This document shows, piece by piece, positions 1 through 8,598 of a stretch of DNA of 64,000 nt (its first letter is position 1; each line of letters starts with the position of its first letter). A program made the translations under genes and the position numbers. The notes beneath the pieces were generated by a model, which was not told the DNA's origin, did no database searches, and worked only from the letters and a program-made list of their open reading frames with translations. Origin of the DNA: Gordonia hirsuta DSM 44140 = NBRC 16056 (GTDB lineage Bacteria > Actinomycetota > Actinomycetes > Mycobacteriales > Mycobacteriaceae); assembly GCF_000333015.1 (NCBI RefSeq), contig NZ_BANT01000004.1, positions 181,188 through 245,187 on the forward strand. Reading direction: 5' to 3'.

Positions 1-1
1 T

Positions 2-865
2 CGCCCGGATTTCGCCGTGTCCAGCCCCGAGATGGTGCTGGCGGCGATCGCGGGGAAGACCTCGACCATCCGCCTCGGCTCGGCGGTGACGGTGCTCAGC
101 TCCGACGACCCGGTACGGGTGGTGGAACGTTTCGCGACCCTGGATGCGGTCTCGGACGGACGCGCCGAGATCGTGGCCGGCCGCGGCTCGTTCATCGAAT
201 CGTTCCCGCTGTTCGGCTACGACCTGTCCGACTACGAGGTCCTGTTCGAGGAGAAACTGGATCTGCTGTCGAAGCTGATCGAGCAGGAGCCGGTCACCTG
301 GAGCGGCACCACCCGGGCCGCGCTGACCGATCAGCGGGTCTTCCCCACCACCGGCCAGCGGCTGCCGGTGTGGGTCGGTGTCGGCGGGACCCCCGAATCG
401 GTGGTGCGCACCGCCCGTTACGGCTTCAACCTGTTCCTGGCGATCATCGGCGGCGATCCGGCGCGGTTCGCCCCCTACATCGACCTGTTCGATCGGGCCC
501 AGGACGAGTTCGGGGTGCCCCGCGCCCCGGTCGCCGTGCACTCCCCCGGCCTGGTCGCACCCACCGATGAGCAGGCCCGCGAGACCGTCTACGACGGCTG
601 GCTGGCGTTCCGGACCCGGCTGGGCGCCGAGCGCGGGTGGGGCCCGCCGCGGCCCGGCGAGTTCGAGGACGAGATCGAACACGGCTCCCTGTACGTCGGC
701 TCGCCGCAGACCGTGGCCACCAAGATCGCCCGCACCCTGCGGGCGCTGCCGGTGAACCGGTTCGACTTCAAGTACGACCAGCCGGTCCCCCATGCCGCCC
801 AGCACCGTTCGGTCCAGCTGTACGGCGAACAGGTGGTGCCGATGGTCAAGGACATGCTCGCCTGA
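2..865 (+). CDS. LLM-class flavin-dependent oxidoreductase, 5' end cut by the window
   Basis: The reading frame is open from base 2 and runs to a TGA at 863-865, so the true start lies upstream of the window; the GTG at 17 is inside the gene. The 287 visible residues look like the bacterial luciferase-like monooxygenase fold: a segment AGRGSFIESFPLFGYDL in the middle of the barrel, then LPVWVGVGGTPESVVRTARYG, typical of F420- or FMN-dependent members of the family. Full-length members have about 330-360 residues, so roughly 50-70 N-terminal residues are missing. The substrate cannot be told from the sequence. It converges on the ABC-F gene, with only 25 bases between the stop codons. Confidence 0.8.
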   Translation, partial: RPDFAVSSPEMVLAAIAGKTSTIRLGSAVTVLSSDDPVRVVERFATLDAVSDGRAEIVAGRGSFIESFPLFGYDLSDYEVLFEEKLDLLSKLIEQEPVTWSGTTRAALTDQRVFPTTGQRLPVWVGVGGTPESVVRTARYGFNLFLAIIGGDPARFAPYIDLFDRAQDEFGVPRAPVAVHSPGLVAPTDEQARETVYDGWLAFRTRLGAERGWGPPRPGEFEDEIEHGSLYVGSPQTVATKIARTLRALPVNRFDFKYDQPVPHAAQHRSVQLYGEQVVPMVKDMLA

Positions 866-866
866 G

Positions 867-883
867 CCGGCCGGGACGGCCGG
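867..883. terminator. Short GC hairpin between convergent genes
   Basis: CCGGCC at 867-872 pairs with GGCCGG at 878-883 around a five-base loop, directly after the oxidoreductase stop and before the ABC-F stop at 891. There is no T tract on either side, so a role as bidirectional terminator is only suggested by position. Confidence 0.35.
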
Positions 884-890
884 GGCGCGG

Positions 891-2534
891 CTACCGTTCG
901 CTGACCCGGCCGTCCTCCACCTGCCAGCGGCGATCGGTCTGCACCACTTGAAGCATGCGCCGGTCGTGCGTCACCAGCAGCAGAGCGCCGTCGTAGGTCT
1001 GCAGGGCCGATTCGAGTTGTTCGATGGCGGCCAGGTCCAGGTGGTTGGTGGGTTCGTCGAGCACCAGCACGTTGACGCCTCGGGCCTGCAGCAGCGCCAG
1101 GGCTGCGCGGGTGCATTCCCCCGGGGACAGCTTCTCGACGGCGCGATCGACGTGATCGGCGCGCAAACCGAACTTGGCCAGCAGCGTCCGCACCCGTTCG
1201 GTGGTGTAGTCGGGCACCAGCGACTCGAAGCGGGCGGCCAGCGGCTGGGTTCCGGTGAACAGGGCCCGCGACTGATCGATCTCGCCGATCGCGACGCTGG
1301 CACCCAGGTGCGCGGTGCCCTCGTCGGGAGCCTGCCGACCCAGGAGCAGCCGCAGCAGCGTCGATTTTCCGGCTCCGTTGGGTCCGGTGATCGCGATCCG
1401 TTCGCCGGCGTTGACCTGTAATGACACCGGTCCCAGGGTGAAATCTCCCTGTCGTACGACGGCCTGGTTCACCGTCGCCACCACCCCGCTCGAGCGGGGT
1501 GCAGAGCCGATCGTGAACTCCAGGACCCACTCCTTGCGCGGTTCGGCGACCTCCTCGAGCCGGGCGATACGGCTTTCCATCTGCCGGACCTTCTGCGCCT
1601 GCTTCTCGCTGGATTCGGTCTCCGCCCGGCGACGGATCCTGTCGTTGTCGGGCGCCTTGCGGACGGCGTTGCGCACCCCTTTGCTCGACCATTCGCGTTG
1701 CGTGCGCGCCCGAGCCACCAGATCGGCCTTCTTCTCGGCGAACTCCTCGTACTCCTGACGGCGGTGGCGCCGGTCCACCTCGCGTTCTTCCAGGTAGCTA
1801 TCGTAGCCGCCGCCGTAGACGGTGCTGGTGTGCTGGGCCAGGTCCAGTTCCAGCACCCGGGTCACGGTTCGGGAGAGGAACTCGCGGTCGTGGCTGACCA
1901 GCACCACCCCGCCGCGCATCGCCGTGACCACCTCCTCCAGGCGGGCCAGCCCGTCCAAGTCCAGATCGTTGGTCGGCTCGTCGAGCAGCACGATGTCGAA
2001 CCGGGAGCACAGCAGTGCCGCCAGTCCCACCCGCGCGGCCTGCCCGCCGGATAGTTCGGTCATCGCCGCAGATGCGCCGACGGTCAATCCCAGTTCGGAC
2101 AGCACCGCCGGCAGTCGTTCGTCCAGGTCGGGAGCCCCGGTGGCCAGCCAGTGGTCCAGGGCCGCGGCGTAGCGGTCGTCGGCCCCGGCCGGCGGCGACG
2201 GCTCTGCCAGTGCCGCAGCGGCCGCGTCCATGGCCGCCGTCGCGGCCGTGCCCCCGGTGCGCCGGGCGACGTACTGCGCGATGGTCTCTCCGGTGCGGCG
2301 CTCGTGTTCCTGCGGCAGCCAACCGACGAAGGCGTCGGCGGGGGTGCGTGAGACGGTTCCGGCCAGCGGTGCCAGCTCCCCGGCGAGTATCTGCAGCAGG
2401 GTCGTCTTACCCGCCCCGTTGGCACCGATCACCCCGATCACATCGCCGGGTCCGACGGTCAGGTTCACGTCGTCGAACAGCACGCGGTGGGCGTAGCCGC
2501 CGGCCAGATCCTTGGCCACCAGGGTCGCCGTCAT
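891..2534 (-). CDS. ABC-F family ATPase (translation factor / ribosome protection type)
   Basis: 547 residues with two ABC ATPase domains and no membrane segment, the ABC-F architecture. Domain 1 has Walker A GANGAGKT at residues 37-44, signature LSGGQAAR and Walker B LLDEPTNDLD. Domain 2 has Walker A GPNGAGKS, a divergent signature LSPGECTR and Walker B VLDEPTNHLD. A charged linker rich in Arg, Lys and Glu separates them, as expected for the P-site tRNA-interacting arm. Family members act on stalled or antibiotic-bound ribosomes; whether this one gives drug resistance cannot be read from the sequence. Its ATG overlaps the glsA stop by four bases (ATGA), so the two genes are translationally coupled, with glsA first. 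Confidence 0.9.
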   Translation of the reverse strand: MTATLVAKDLAGGYAHRVLFDDVNLTVGPGDVIGVIGANGAGKTTLLQILAGELAPLAGTVSRTPADAFVGWLPQEHERRTGETIAQYVARRTGGTAATAAMDAAAAALAEPSPPAGADDRYAAALDHWLATGAPDLDERLPAVLSELGLTVGASAAMTELSGGQAARVGLAALLCSRFDIVLLDEPTNDLDLDGLARLEEVVTAMRGGVVLVSHDREFLSRTVTRVLELDLAQHTSTVYGGGYDSYLEEREVDRRHRRQEYEEFAEKKADLVARARTQREWSSKGVRNAVRKAPDNDRIRRRAETESSEKQAQKVRQMESRIARLEEVAEPRKEWVLEFTIGSAPRSSGVVATVNQAVVRQGDFTLGPVSLQVNAGERIAITGPNGAGKSTLLRLLLGRQAPDEGTAHLGASVAIGEIDQSRALFTGTQPLAARFESLVPDYTTERVRTLLAKFGLRADHVDRAVEKLSPGECTRAALALLQARGVNVLVLDEPTNHLDLAAIEQLESALQTYDGALLLVTHDRRMLQVVQTDRRWQVEDGRVSER

Positions 2535-3808
2535 CGCTGCCGCACCTGTCCGCGGTCGTCCACCACGGTGATCCGGCCGCCGGTGCCCGGATCCGGGTCG
2601 GGCAGCACCTGATCGGGATCGAGGACGAACACCTCGTGGCCGTCGATCGTCAGGCGGCGCACCGCCTCGAGCAGCATGCGCCGCCCGACGTCGTCGATTG
2701 TCCCGATCCGGGCCAGATCGAGCAGGATCGACGAGGTCACCGGCGGGCGCACCTCGAATTCGCGGACCACGTGTTCGGCGGCGGCGAATCGCAGATCGCC
2801 CTGCAGTTCGATCACTTCGATCGCATCGGGTCCGTCACCGTCGACGTACCGGTCGGCGATCGCCTCCCGGGCGGTGCCGGGCACATCCATCAGGTGCATG
2901 CCCATATCGGCGGTGAACCGCTGGAACAGATCCACCCCGCGCACACTGTTGCCGTGCCGGTCCAGCCGGGGCGAGAAGGTCGCGATCCCGGCCTGGCCGG
3001 GCAGCGCACCGATCAGACCGCCGGACACCCCGCTTTTGGCGGGCACCCCCACCCGCGTCATCCAGTCGCCGGCGCCGTCGTACATCCCGCACGTGGACAT
3101 CACACTGAGGACCTGCCGGACCACCGGCGCCGAGACCACCGGCCGTCCGGTGACCGGGTTGACGCCGCGGTTGGCCAGCGTCGCCGCCATCACCGCCAGA
3201 TCGTCGGTGGTCACCAGCAGCGAGCACTGGCGGGTGTAGCCGGCGACGGCCACCAGCGGGTCCTCGGCGATGATGTCGTGGGCGCGCAGCATGTTCGCCA
3301 GCGCCCGGTTGCGATAGGCGTGGTGCAGTTCGGATTCGTACACGGCCTCGTCGACCTCAAGCCGGCGGCCGGCGAAGGCGCTGAGCCCGTCGACGATCCG
3401 CTCGAACCGCTGATCCGCACCCGCTCCGGGAGGACCGCTCAGGCTGGTGGCCACCAGCGCACCGGCGTTGATCATGGGGTTACGGGGACGACCGCTCTCG
3501 GGTTCCAGGGAGATCTGGTTGAAGGAGTCCCCACTGGGCTCGACCCACACTTTCGACAGCACCTCGTCGAAACCGCGGTCGGCCAGCGCCAGCGCGTAGA
3601 CGAACGGTTTGGAGATGGACTGGATGCTGAACTCGACATCGGCGTCGCCGGCCGAGTAGACGTGCCCGTCGACGGTGCACAGGGCCGCCGCCAGCCGGTC
3701 CGGGTCGGCCTGCGCCAGTTCCGGGATGTAGTCGGCGGTGGCCCCGGAGGTGTCGGCGGCCACCGAGCGCAGGGCGTCGGTGAGGTAGTCGGGGATCGGT
3801 GAGCGCAC
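2531..3808 (-). CDS. glsA: Glutaminase A with C-terminal STAS domain
   Basis: 425 residues. The N-terminal 310 or so residues are a serine-dependent beta-lactamase-fold glutaminase: SISK at residues 64-67 is the catalytic Ser-x-x-Lys motif, followed by NPMINAGA and PAKSGVSGGL, both diagnostic for the family. It hydrolyses glutamine to glutamate and ammonia in the cytoplasm. The last 110 residues or so (HGNSVRGVDLF then a segment with IEVIELQGDLRF and ILDLARIGTIDD) resemble a STAS domain, as in the glutaminase-STAS fusions of actinobacteria. The ABC-F gene follows with a four-base overlap. Confidence 0.92.
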   Translation of the reverse strand: MRSPIPDYLTDALRSVAADTSGATADYIPELAQADPDRLAAALCTVDGHVYSAGDADVEFSIQSISKPFVYALALADRGFDEVLSKVWVEPSGDSFNQISLEPESGRPRNPMINAGALVATSLSGPPGAGADQRFERIVDGLSAFAGRRLEVDEAVYESELHHAYRNRALANMLRAHDIIAEDPLVAVAGYTRQCSLLVTTDDLAVMAATLANRGVNPVTGRPVVSAPVVRQVLSVMSTCGMYDGAGDWMTRVGVPAKSGVSGGLIGALPGQAGIATFSPRLDRHGNSVRGVDLFQRFTADMGMHLMDVPGTAREAIADRYVDGDGPDAIEVIELQGDLRFAAAEHVVREFEVRPPVTSSILLDLARIGTIDDVGRRMLLEAVRRLTIDGHEVFVLDPDQVLPDPDPGTGGRITVVDDRGQVRQR

Positions 3809-3839
3809 GCGCTCAGCCTACGGCGCTCACCGATCCGGT

Positions 3840-4964
3840 TCAGTACCGGAAGGTGGCCAGCGCTTCGCCGTCGAGGTCGCCGAGGGTACGCACCGTACCG
3901 CCGGCTTTGAGTGTGCCCAGCAGGCCGCGGTTGGCCAGCTCGCGCGGCTGCTCGCCGGTGATCTGCGCGTCATCGCGCGACAGGAACAGGGTGTCGACCC
4001 GTCCCTCGCCGGCCGCGCGTGCGATCTCGGCGAGGTCGAAGGCGCCCTTGCCCGAGTGCGCCAGCGACCGGGCACGTTCCTGTTCGGCCTGTTCGCGGGC
4101 GGTCTCTTCAGTGTTGACCACCTGCCAGGCGGCCGAGCGCAGATCGTCGGGCTGGGCGTGTTCGGGATTGCCGGCGATCACCCCGTCGACGATCGCCGGA
4201 TACGGGCAGGAGGCCGTGAAGATCGGCAGGTATTCGGCGACGGCGGCCAGCACCAGGGCCTGGGAACGGGCCGTGCCCAGCCGGGTGCCGATAGCCTGGC
4301 CGACGGCCCGGATGTACTTCTCCACCAGGGTGCGGTCGATATCGCCGCCGCTGCCCTGGAAACTCGGGACGCCGTCGGCGCCGGCCGAGCCCGAGCGCAC
4401 ATCGATCACCCGCTCGGGCAACTCGTCGATCACCTCGTCGAACGAGGCGGGCACGTTCTCCAGCGGCAGTTCCTCGATCACGTTGCGGGTGGAGTCGAAC
4501 AGCCGCACCGAGTTCTGTGCCAGCGCCAGGACATAGAGTTTGCGGTCGCTGGCGATCACGGGGGCCACCGGCAGCAGGTTGAACTCGTCCCCGACGGTCA
4601 GGCTCTCGGTCAGTTCGATCGGCACCCGCAGCGGCAGAAAGAAGCCTTCGGCCAGGAAGACGATCAGACCGCGGCTCTGCAGCCGCCAGTACGACGGATC
4701 CTCGGCCAGCGCGGTGACCGGAGCCAGGAACGCGTCGGCGGCGGCCTCGCGCATCCCGTCCTCGACCAGCCGGGCCTTCGCCTCGCGAAGATGGCTCTTG
4801 AGCGTCAGCGCCGAGACCTTGTCGCTTTGGCCGGTGACATCGGTCGGAACGGTAAACGTGAGCTTGACACCTCCCTGATCCTGGCGTTCGAGGACCGCAC
4901 TGAAGTCGATCTCGTCAACGATTCCCTGGGAGTTCTTGGTCAAGGTCTGCACCCTTCTCGACAT
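3840..4964 (-). CDS. baeRF3-like protein (bacterial archaeo-eukaryotic release factor family)
   Basis: 374 residues, soluble, no signal peptide. The segment LAEGFFLPLRVPIELTESL, then FNLLPVAPVI and YVLALAQNSVRLFD, matches the pattern of the baeRF family, distant bacterial relatives of the eRF1/aRF1 release-factor middle domain. The C-terminal half (IARAAGEGRVDTLFLSRDD and a final TLGDLDGEALATFRY) resembles the eRF1 domain-3-like region. Members have been proposed to act on ribosomes or in biological conflict; no reaction is established. It is a single gene between glsA and tRNA-Ala on the same strand. The ATG at 4964 is used; a GTG five codons in is an alternative. Confidence 0.7.
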   Translation of the reverse strand: MSRRVQTLTKNSQGIVDEIDFSAVLERQDQGGVKLTFTVPTDVTGQSDKVSALTLKSHLREAKARLVEDGMREAAADAFLAPVTALAEDPSYWRLQSRGLIVFLAEGFFLPLRVPIELTESLTVGDEFNLLPVAPVIASDRKLYVLALAQNSVRLFDSTRNVIEELPLENVPASFDEVIDELPERVIDVRSGSAGADGVPSFQGSGGDIDRTLVEKYIRAVGQAIGTRLGTARSQALVLAAVAEYLPIFTASCPYPAIVDGVIAGNPEHAQPDDLRSAAWQVVNTEETAREQAEQERARSLAHSGKGAFDLAEIARAAGEGRVDTLFLSRDDAQITGEQPRELANRGLLGTLKAGGTVRTLGDLDGEALATFRY

Positions 4965-5182
4965 TCGGGCCGGTGTGAGGCTGATAACACCTCCAGCCTA
5001 GCCAGATCGTCGGCCCCGGGGCACAGACACAGATATCGGCTCGATCGGAAACCAGAGGGCGCATCCGGTCCGATCAACCAGATCCGTGCCAGAGCGCACC
5101 AGGGCGAGCGCTGAGCTTGTGAGCACAGAGTTGGCGCAGGTAGCCGCCGCAGGCATGGCCCGAATAAGAACCAGAATAAGAA

Positions 5183-5215
5183 GAAGTCCCCTCCGAACAG
5201 GTCGGAGGGGACTTC
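5183..5215 (-). terminator. Intrinsic terminator of tRNA-Ala
   Basis: A perfect 14-bp stem (5183-5196 with 5202-5215) closes a five-base loop a few bases beyond the 3' end of the tRNA. Reading on the minus strand it is followed by the T-rich TTCTTATTCTGG, as expected for a factor-independent terminator. Confidence 0.85.
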
Positions 5216-5221
5216 ATTCTG

Positions 5222-5294
5222 TGGAGCTAAGGGGACTCGAACCCCTGACCCCCACACTGCCAGTGTGGTGCGCTACCAGCTGCGCCATAGCCCC
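5222..5294 (-). tRNA. tRNA-Ala (GGC)
   Basis: 73 bases that fold as a cloverleaf on the minus strand. The acceptor stem pairs GGGGCTA with TAGCTCC, leaving A as discriminator. The anticodon arm CCACA / loop CTGGCAG / TGTGG gives anticodon GGC. The T arm has the GGTTCGAGTCCC core. CCA is not encoded. A strong terminator follows immediately. Confidence 0.96.
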
Positions 5295-5446
5295 GTATTC
5301 GGTTTGTGCTCTCTCTCGAGTGCGCTACCGAAACTACCCCATCGCCCCCGCCCCGGCAAAATCGGCGGACCCCGCGGCCATCGATGGGGCCGTCCCCGCA
5401 GCTCACCGCCGGCCCGCGGCGCGAAAACGCGGGGACCGAACGTCCG

Positions 5447-6190
5447 CTACTTGCCGGTGCCGCCGGCGATCAGTGTGGCCACCCAGCCGTCGCCGTCGAG
5501 GATGCCGCTGACCGGCTCACCGGCCACCAGAACGGTCGGGGTAGCCACCCGGCCCTTGTTCGAGTTGTACAGCTGCTGCTGCGAGGTGCGGCCCATCTCC
5601 TGTGCCTGGGACACCAGAGCCCCCTCGGCGATGCAGTCGCGGGTCTGCTGGTCGGCGCCGACCGTTCCGGCCAGTTCGGCCATCTGGGCATTGGTCAGAT
5701 CACCGTTGGAGTCCGGCCCCGGCGCCTGCGCGAACAGGGCTGCGTGCAGGCGGGTGAAGACCTGGCGGTCGTCGTGGCGAGCGGCGCACAGCACCGCTCC
5801 GGCCCCGCGCGAAGAGTAACTGTCCGACGGCGACTGGTCGTCCATGAAGGTCAGCAGGTGGTAGCGCACCCGCAGCTCGCCGGCCTGCGCGGCCGCGGAC
5901 AGTGCGTGACCGGACTGCTCCTCGAACTCGCGGCAGTGCGGGCAGGTGAAGTCCTCGAAGACGTCCACGGTGATCGGGGCGGTGCGCTCCCCGACGATGA
6001 AGGCCGCGTTCTCGGCGAGCACCGCATCCTCGACGTCCGGGTACTCCTTGTTCGCATTCCACACCAGCCCGCCCACGATCAGCGCGATCACCGCCACCCC
6101 GACGCCGATCAACACATAGGCCGACCGGCTCGAGGTGGCGCGCGGCTGATAGTCCGGGTTCTCCCGCGTTACGGGCGTCTTCTTGCTCAC
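5447..6190 (-). CDS. Membrane-anchored DsbA-like thiol-disulfide protein
   Basis: 247 residues from a GTG start (VSKKTPVTREN). I reject the longer frame upstream because its first 78 residues are low-complexity and cover the pgm stop. One membrane segment lies at about residues 24-44, so the rest is outside the membrane. The thioredoxin-like domain has the active-site motif CPHC at 83-86 in the context VDVFEDFTCPHC, a further cysteine in the alpha-helical insert (VLCAARH) and the cis-proline loop ATPTVLVAG near the C terminus. It probably oxidises or isomerises exported proteins, like the mycobacterial DsbA-like proteins. It lies 61 bases downstream of pgm on the same strand. Confidence 0.88.
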   Translation of the reverse strand: MSKKTPVTRENPDYQPRATSSRSAYVLIGVGVAVIALIVGGLVWNANKEYPDVEDAVLAENAAFIVGERTAPITVDVFEDFTCPHCREFEEQSGHALSAAAQAGELRVRYHLLTFMDDQSPSDSYSSRGAGAVLCAARHDDRQVFTRLHAALFAQAPGPDSNGDLTNAQMAELAGTVGADQQTRDCIAEGALVSQAQEMGRTSQQQLYNSNKGRVATPTVLVAGEPVSGILDGDGWVATLIAGGTGK

Positions 6191-6251
6191 GGTCTCGACT
6201 GTAGCGGGCGCCGACGACGGCGGGGCAGTCCCGCCCGGCCGCCGCGTGCGG

Positions 6252-7889
6252 TCACAGGACGCTGTCGACGAGTTGCTGGGCGGCGGCCTGCACCTGCGCC
6301 AGATGGTCGTGTCCCCGGAAGCTTTCGGCGTAGATCTTGTAGACGTCTTCGGTGCCCGAGGGCCGCGCGGCGAACCAGGCGTTCTCGGTGACCACCTTGA
6401 GACCGCCGATCGGTTCGCCGTCACCGGGGGCCTCGGTCAGGATCTCGATGATCGGTTCGCCGGCCAGTTCGGTGGCCTGCACCTGATCGGCCGACAGCGC
6501 GGCCAGGGCCGCCTTCTGTGCGCGGTCGGCCGGCGCATCGATCCGCGCGTAGGCGCTGGTGCCGTAGCGTTCGGCGAGCTGTGCATACCGCTGCGACGGC
6601 GTCTGACCGGTCACCGCCAGGACCTCGGCGGCCAGCAGGTTCATGATCAGCCCGTCCTTATCGGTCGACCAGGGCGAGCCGTCGAACATCAGGAACGAGG
6701 CTCCGGCGCTCTCCTCTCCCCCGAAGCCGATGGTGCCGTCGGCCAGGCCGTCGACGAAGTACTTGAAGCCGACCGGCACCTCGATCAGCCGGCGGCCGAT
6801 CCCGGCGACCACCCGGTCGATCAGCGACGAGGACACCAGCGTCTTGCCGACCGCGGTGCCGTCTTCCCAGCCGGGCCGGTGGGTGAACAGATAGTCGATC
6901 GCCACGGCCAGGTAGTGGTTGGGATTCATCAACCCCGCATCGGCGGTGACGATGCCGTGCCGGTCGGCGTCGGCGTCGTTGCCGGTGGCGATGTCGAAAT
7001 CCTGCCGCCGGGCGATCAGCGAGGCCATCGCATCGGGCGAACTGCAGTCCATCCGGATCTTGCCGTCGGTGTCCAGGGTCATGAAACCGAATGCCGGATC
7101 GACGTCGGGGTTGACCACCGTCATCTTCTCGAGCCCGTAGTGCTCCTTGATCGCGGCCCAGTAGGCCACCGAGGCGCCGCCGAGCGGATCGGCACCGATC
7201 GCGATGCCGGCCTCGGCGATCGCGGCCATGTCGACCACCTGTGTCAGTGCGGCGACGTACTCGTCGATGAAGGAGTAGTCACGCACCAGATGACTGTCCC
7301 GCGCCTGCGCGAAGGGCACCCGCTGCACCCCGGCCAGCTCGGCCTCCAGATATTCGTTGGCCGACTCGGCGATCACCGAGGTGATCGAACCGTCGGCCGG
7401 GCCACCGCTGGGCGGGTTGTACTTGAAGCCGCCGTCGGCGGGCGGATTGTGCGAGGGCGTCACCACGATCCCGTCGGCCTGCTCGCCGGGGTGCTCGGCG
7501 TTGTACTGCAGGATCGCCCGGCTCACCGCGGGTGTCGGGGTGAACTGATCGTCGGCGGCGGTCCGCACCTGCACCCCGTTGGCCACCAGCACCTCCAGTG
7601 CGCTGCGCCAGGCGGGAATCGACAGCAGATGGGTGTCGAAACCGATGAACACCGGTCCGGTGATGCCGGCGGCATTGCGATGGTCGACGATCGCCTGCGT
7701 CATGGCCAGCACGTGAGCCTCGTTAAAGGCCCCGTTCAGGCTGCTGCCACGATGTCCGGAGGTTCCGAACACCACGCGCTGGTCGGGGTTCGCCGGATCG
7801 GGCTCGATATCGTAGTACGCGCGCCGGACGGCGTCGACGTCGATCAGATCCTCTGCCAATGCCGGGCTACCGGCTCGCGGGTGCACCAT
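6252..7889 (-). CDS. pgm: Phosphoglucomutase (alpha-D-glucose phosphate-specific)
   Basis: 545 residues from the ATG reading [17 protein letters not shown], essentially the length of E. coli Pgm. It interconverts glucose-1-phosphate and glucose-6-phosphate for glycogen and cell-wall sugar synthesis. [10 protein letters not shown] near residue 45 is the N-terminal substrate loop. TPSHNPP carries the phosphorylated serine at residue 146, the metal loop is [10 protein letters not shown], and the phosphate-binding loop near the C terminus is [11 protein letters not shown]. The longer frame to 7973 adds 28 Arg-rich residues and is unlikely. Confidence 0.95.
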   Translation of the reverse strand: MVHPRAGSPALAEDLIDVDAVRRAYYDIEPDPANPDQRVVFGTSGHRGSSLNGAFNEAHVLAMTQAIVDHRNAAGITGPVFIGFDTHLLSIPAWRSALEVLVANGVQVRTAADDQFTPTPAVSRAILQYNAEHPGEQADGIVVTPSHNPPADGGFKYNPPSGGPADGSITSVIAESANEYLEAELAGVQRVPFAQARDSHLVRDYSFIDEYVAALTQVVDMAAIAEAGIAIGADPLGGASVAYWAAIKEHYGLEKMTVVNPDVDPAFGFMTLDTDGKIRMDCSSPDAMASLIARRQDFDIATGNDADADRHGIVTADAGLMNPNHYLAVAIDYLFTHRPGWEDGTAVGKTLVSSSLIDRVVAGIGRRLIEVPVGFKYFVDGLADGTIGFGGEESAGASFLMFDGSPWSTDKDGLIMNLLAAEVLAVTGQTPSQRYAQLAERYGTSAYARIDAPADRAQKAALAALSADQVQATELAGEPIIEILTEAPGDGEPIGGLKVVTENAWFAARPSGTEDVYKIYAESFRGHDHLAQVQAAAQQLVDSVL

Positions 7890-7985
7890 GCCCCGATTCT
7901 GCCACCTCCTGGCGCGATCGGGCCGCATGCGCAGGACCCGCCCGGCCCCCGCAGCAGGCCGGAACCGGGCCACTAGAGTGCAGAC

Positions 7986-8573
7986 ATGCGCTCACCCAAG
8001 CTCGCAGTCCTGGTGCTGCCCGGCGGCACCGACTTCAGCTACCGGCCGTTCTCGCGCACCCAGCCGTCGGCGCTGCGGATGTACCCGTTCACCCTGTCCA
8101 TCCAGGCCAGGTTCGGTCGCGCGGTGCGCGTGCACCAGGGCAGCTACCGCGTGTACGGCTGGAACGGCGGCCAGGCCAGTCCGATGCCGTACGCACGCCA
8201 CTCTCTGCAACAGATCAAGAGCCGCTACCCCGACACACCCATCGCCCTGGTCGGCCATTCGATGGGCGGCAGGATCGTGGCCCACCTCGGTGCTGACCCG
8301 CAGGTCAGCGACATCCTGGCGCTGGCCCCCTGGTGGCAGTTCGCCGATTGGCGCCATATTCACGACGGCGCCCGGGTTCTGGCGATCCACGGCGACAACG
8401 ACACGGTGACCCGCCCGCATCGCACGGCCAAGGGTGTGCGCGAGCTGCGGGCGCGCGGGCTGGACGCCGAGTATCTCGCGGTCCCCGGCGGGGGTCACGC
8501 CATGCTCGACCATCTGACGACCTGGCACGGACGCTCGCTGGCCTTCGTCGATCAGGCGCTGCAGCGCACCTGA
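7986..8573 (+). CDS. Small alpha/beta hydrolase
   Basis: 195 residues with the nucleophile elbow GHSMGG (Ser92). A likely acid comes from HGDNDTVT and the likely catalytic histidine from GGGHAML near residue 170. There is no signal peptide, so it is cytosolic. The protein is close to the minimum size for the fold, with almost no cap domain; esterase or lipase activity is likely but the substrate is unknown. It is divergent from pgm and convergent with the ligase fusion gene (25 bases between stops). Confidence 0.82.
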   Translation: MRSPKLAVLVLPGGTDFSYRPFSRTQPSALRMYPFTLSIQARFGRAVRVHQGSYRVYGWNGGQASPMPYARHSLQQIKSRYPDTPIALVGHSMGGRIVAHLGADPQVSDILALAPWWQFADWRHIHDGARVLAIHGDNDTVTRPHRTAKGVRELRARGLDAEYLAVPGGGHAMLDHLTTWHGRSLAFVDQALQRT

Positions 8574-8598
8574 CCGGCAGGCGGCGACCCGCCGATGC

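Noticed and set aside
2015..3802. 595-codon open frame antisense to the ABC-F and glsA genes
   Set aside because: It lacks stop codons only because the G+C-rich codon pattern of the true genes removes them. Arg/Pro/His-rich composition and no domain.
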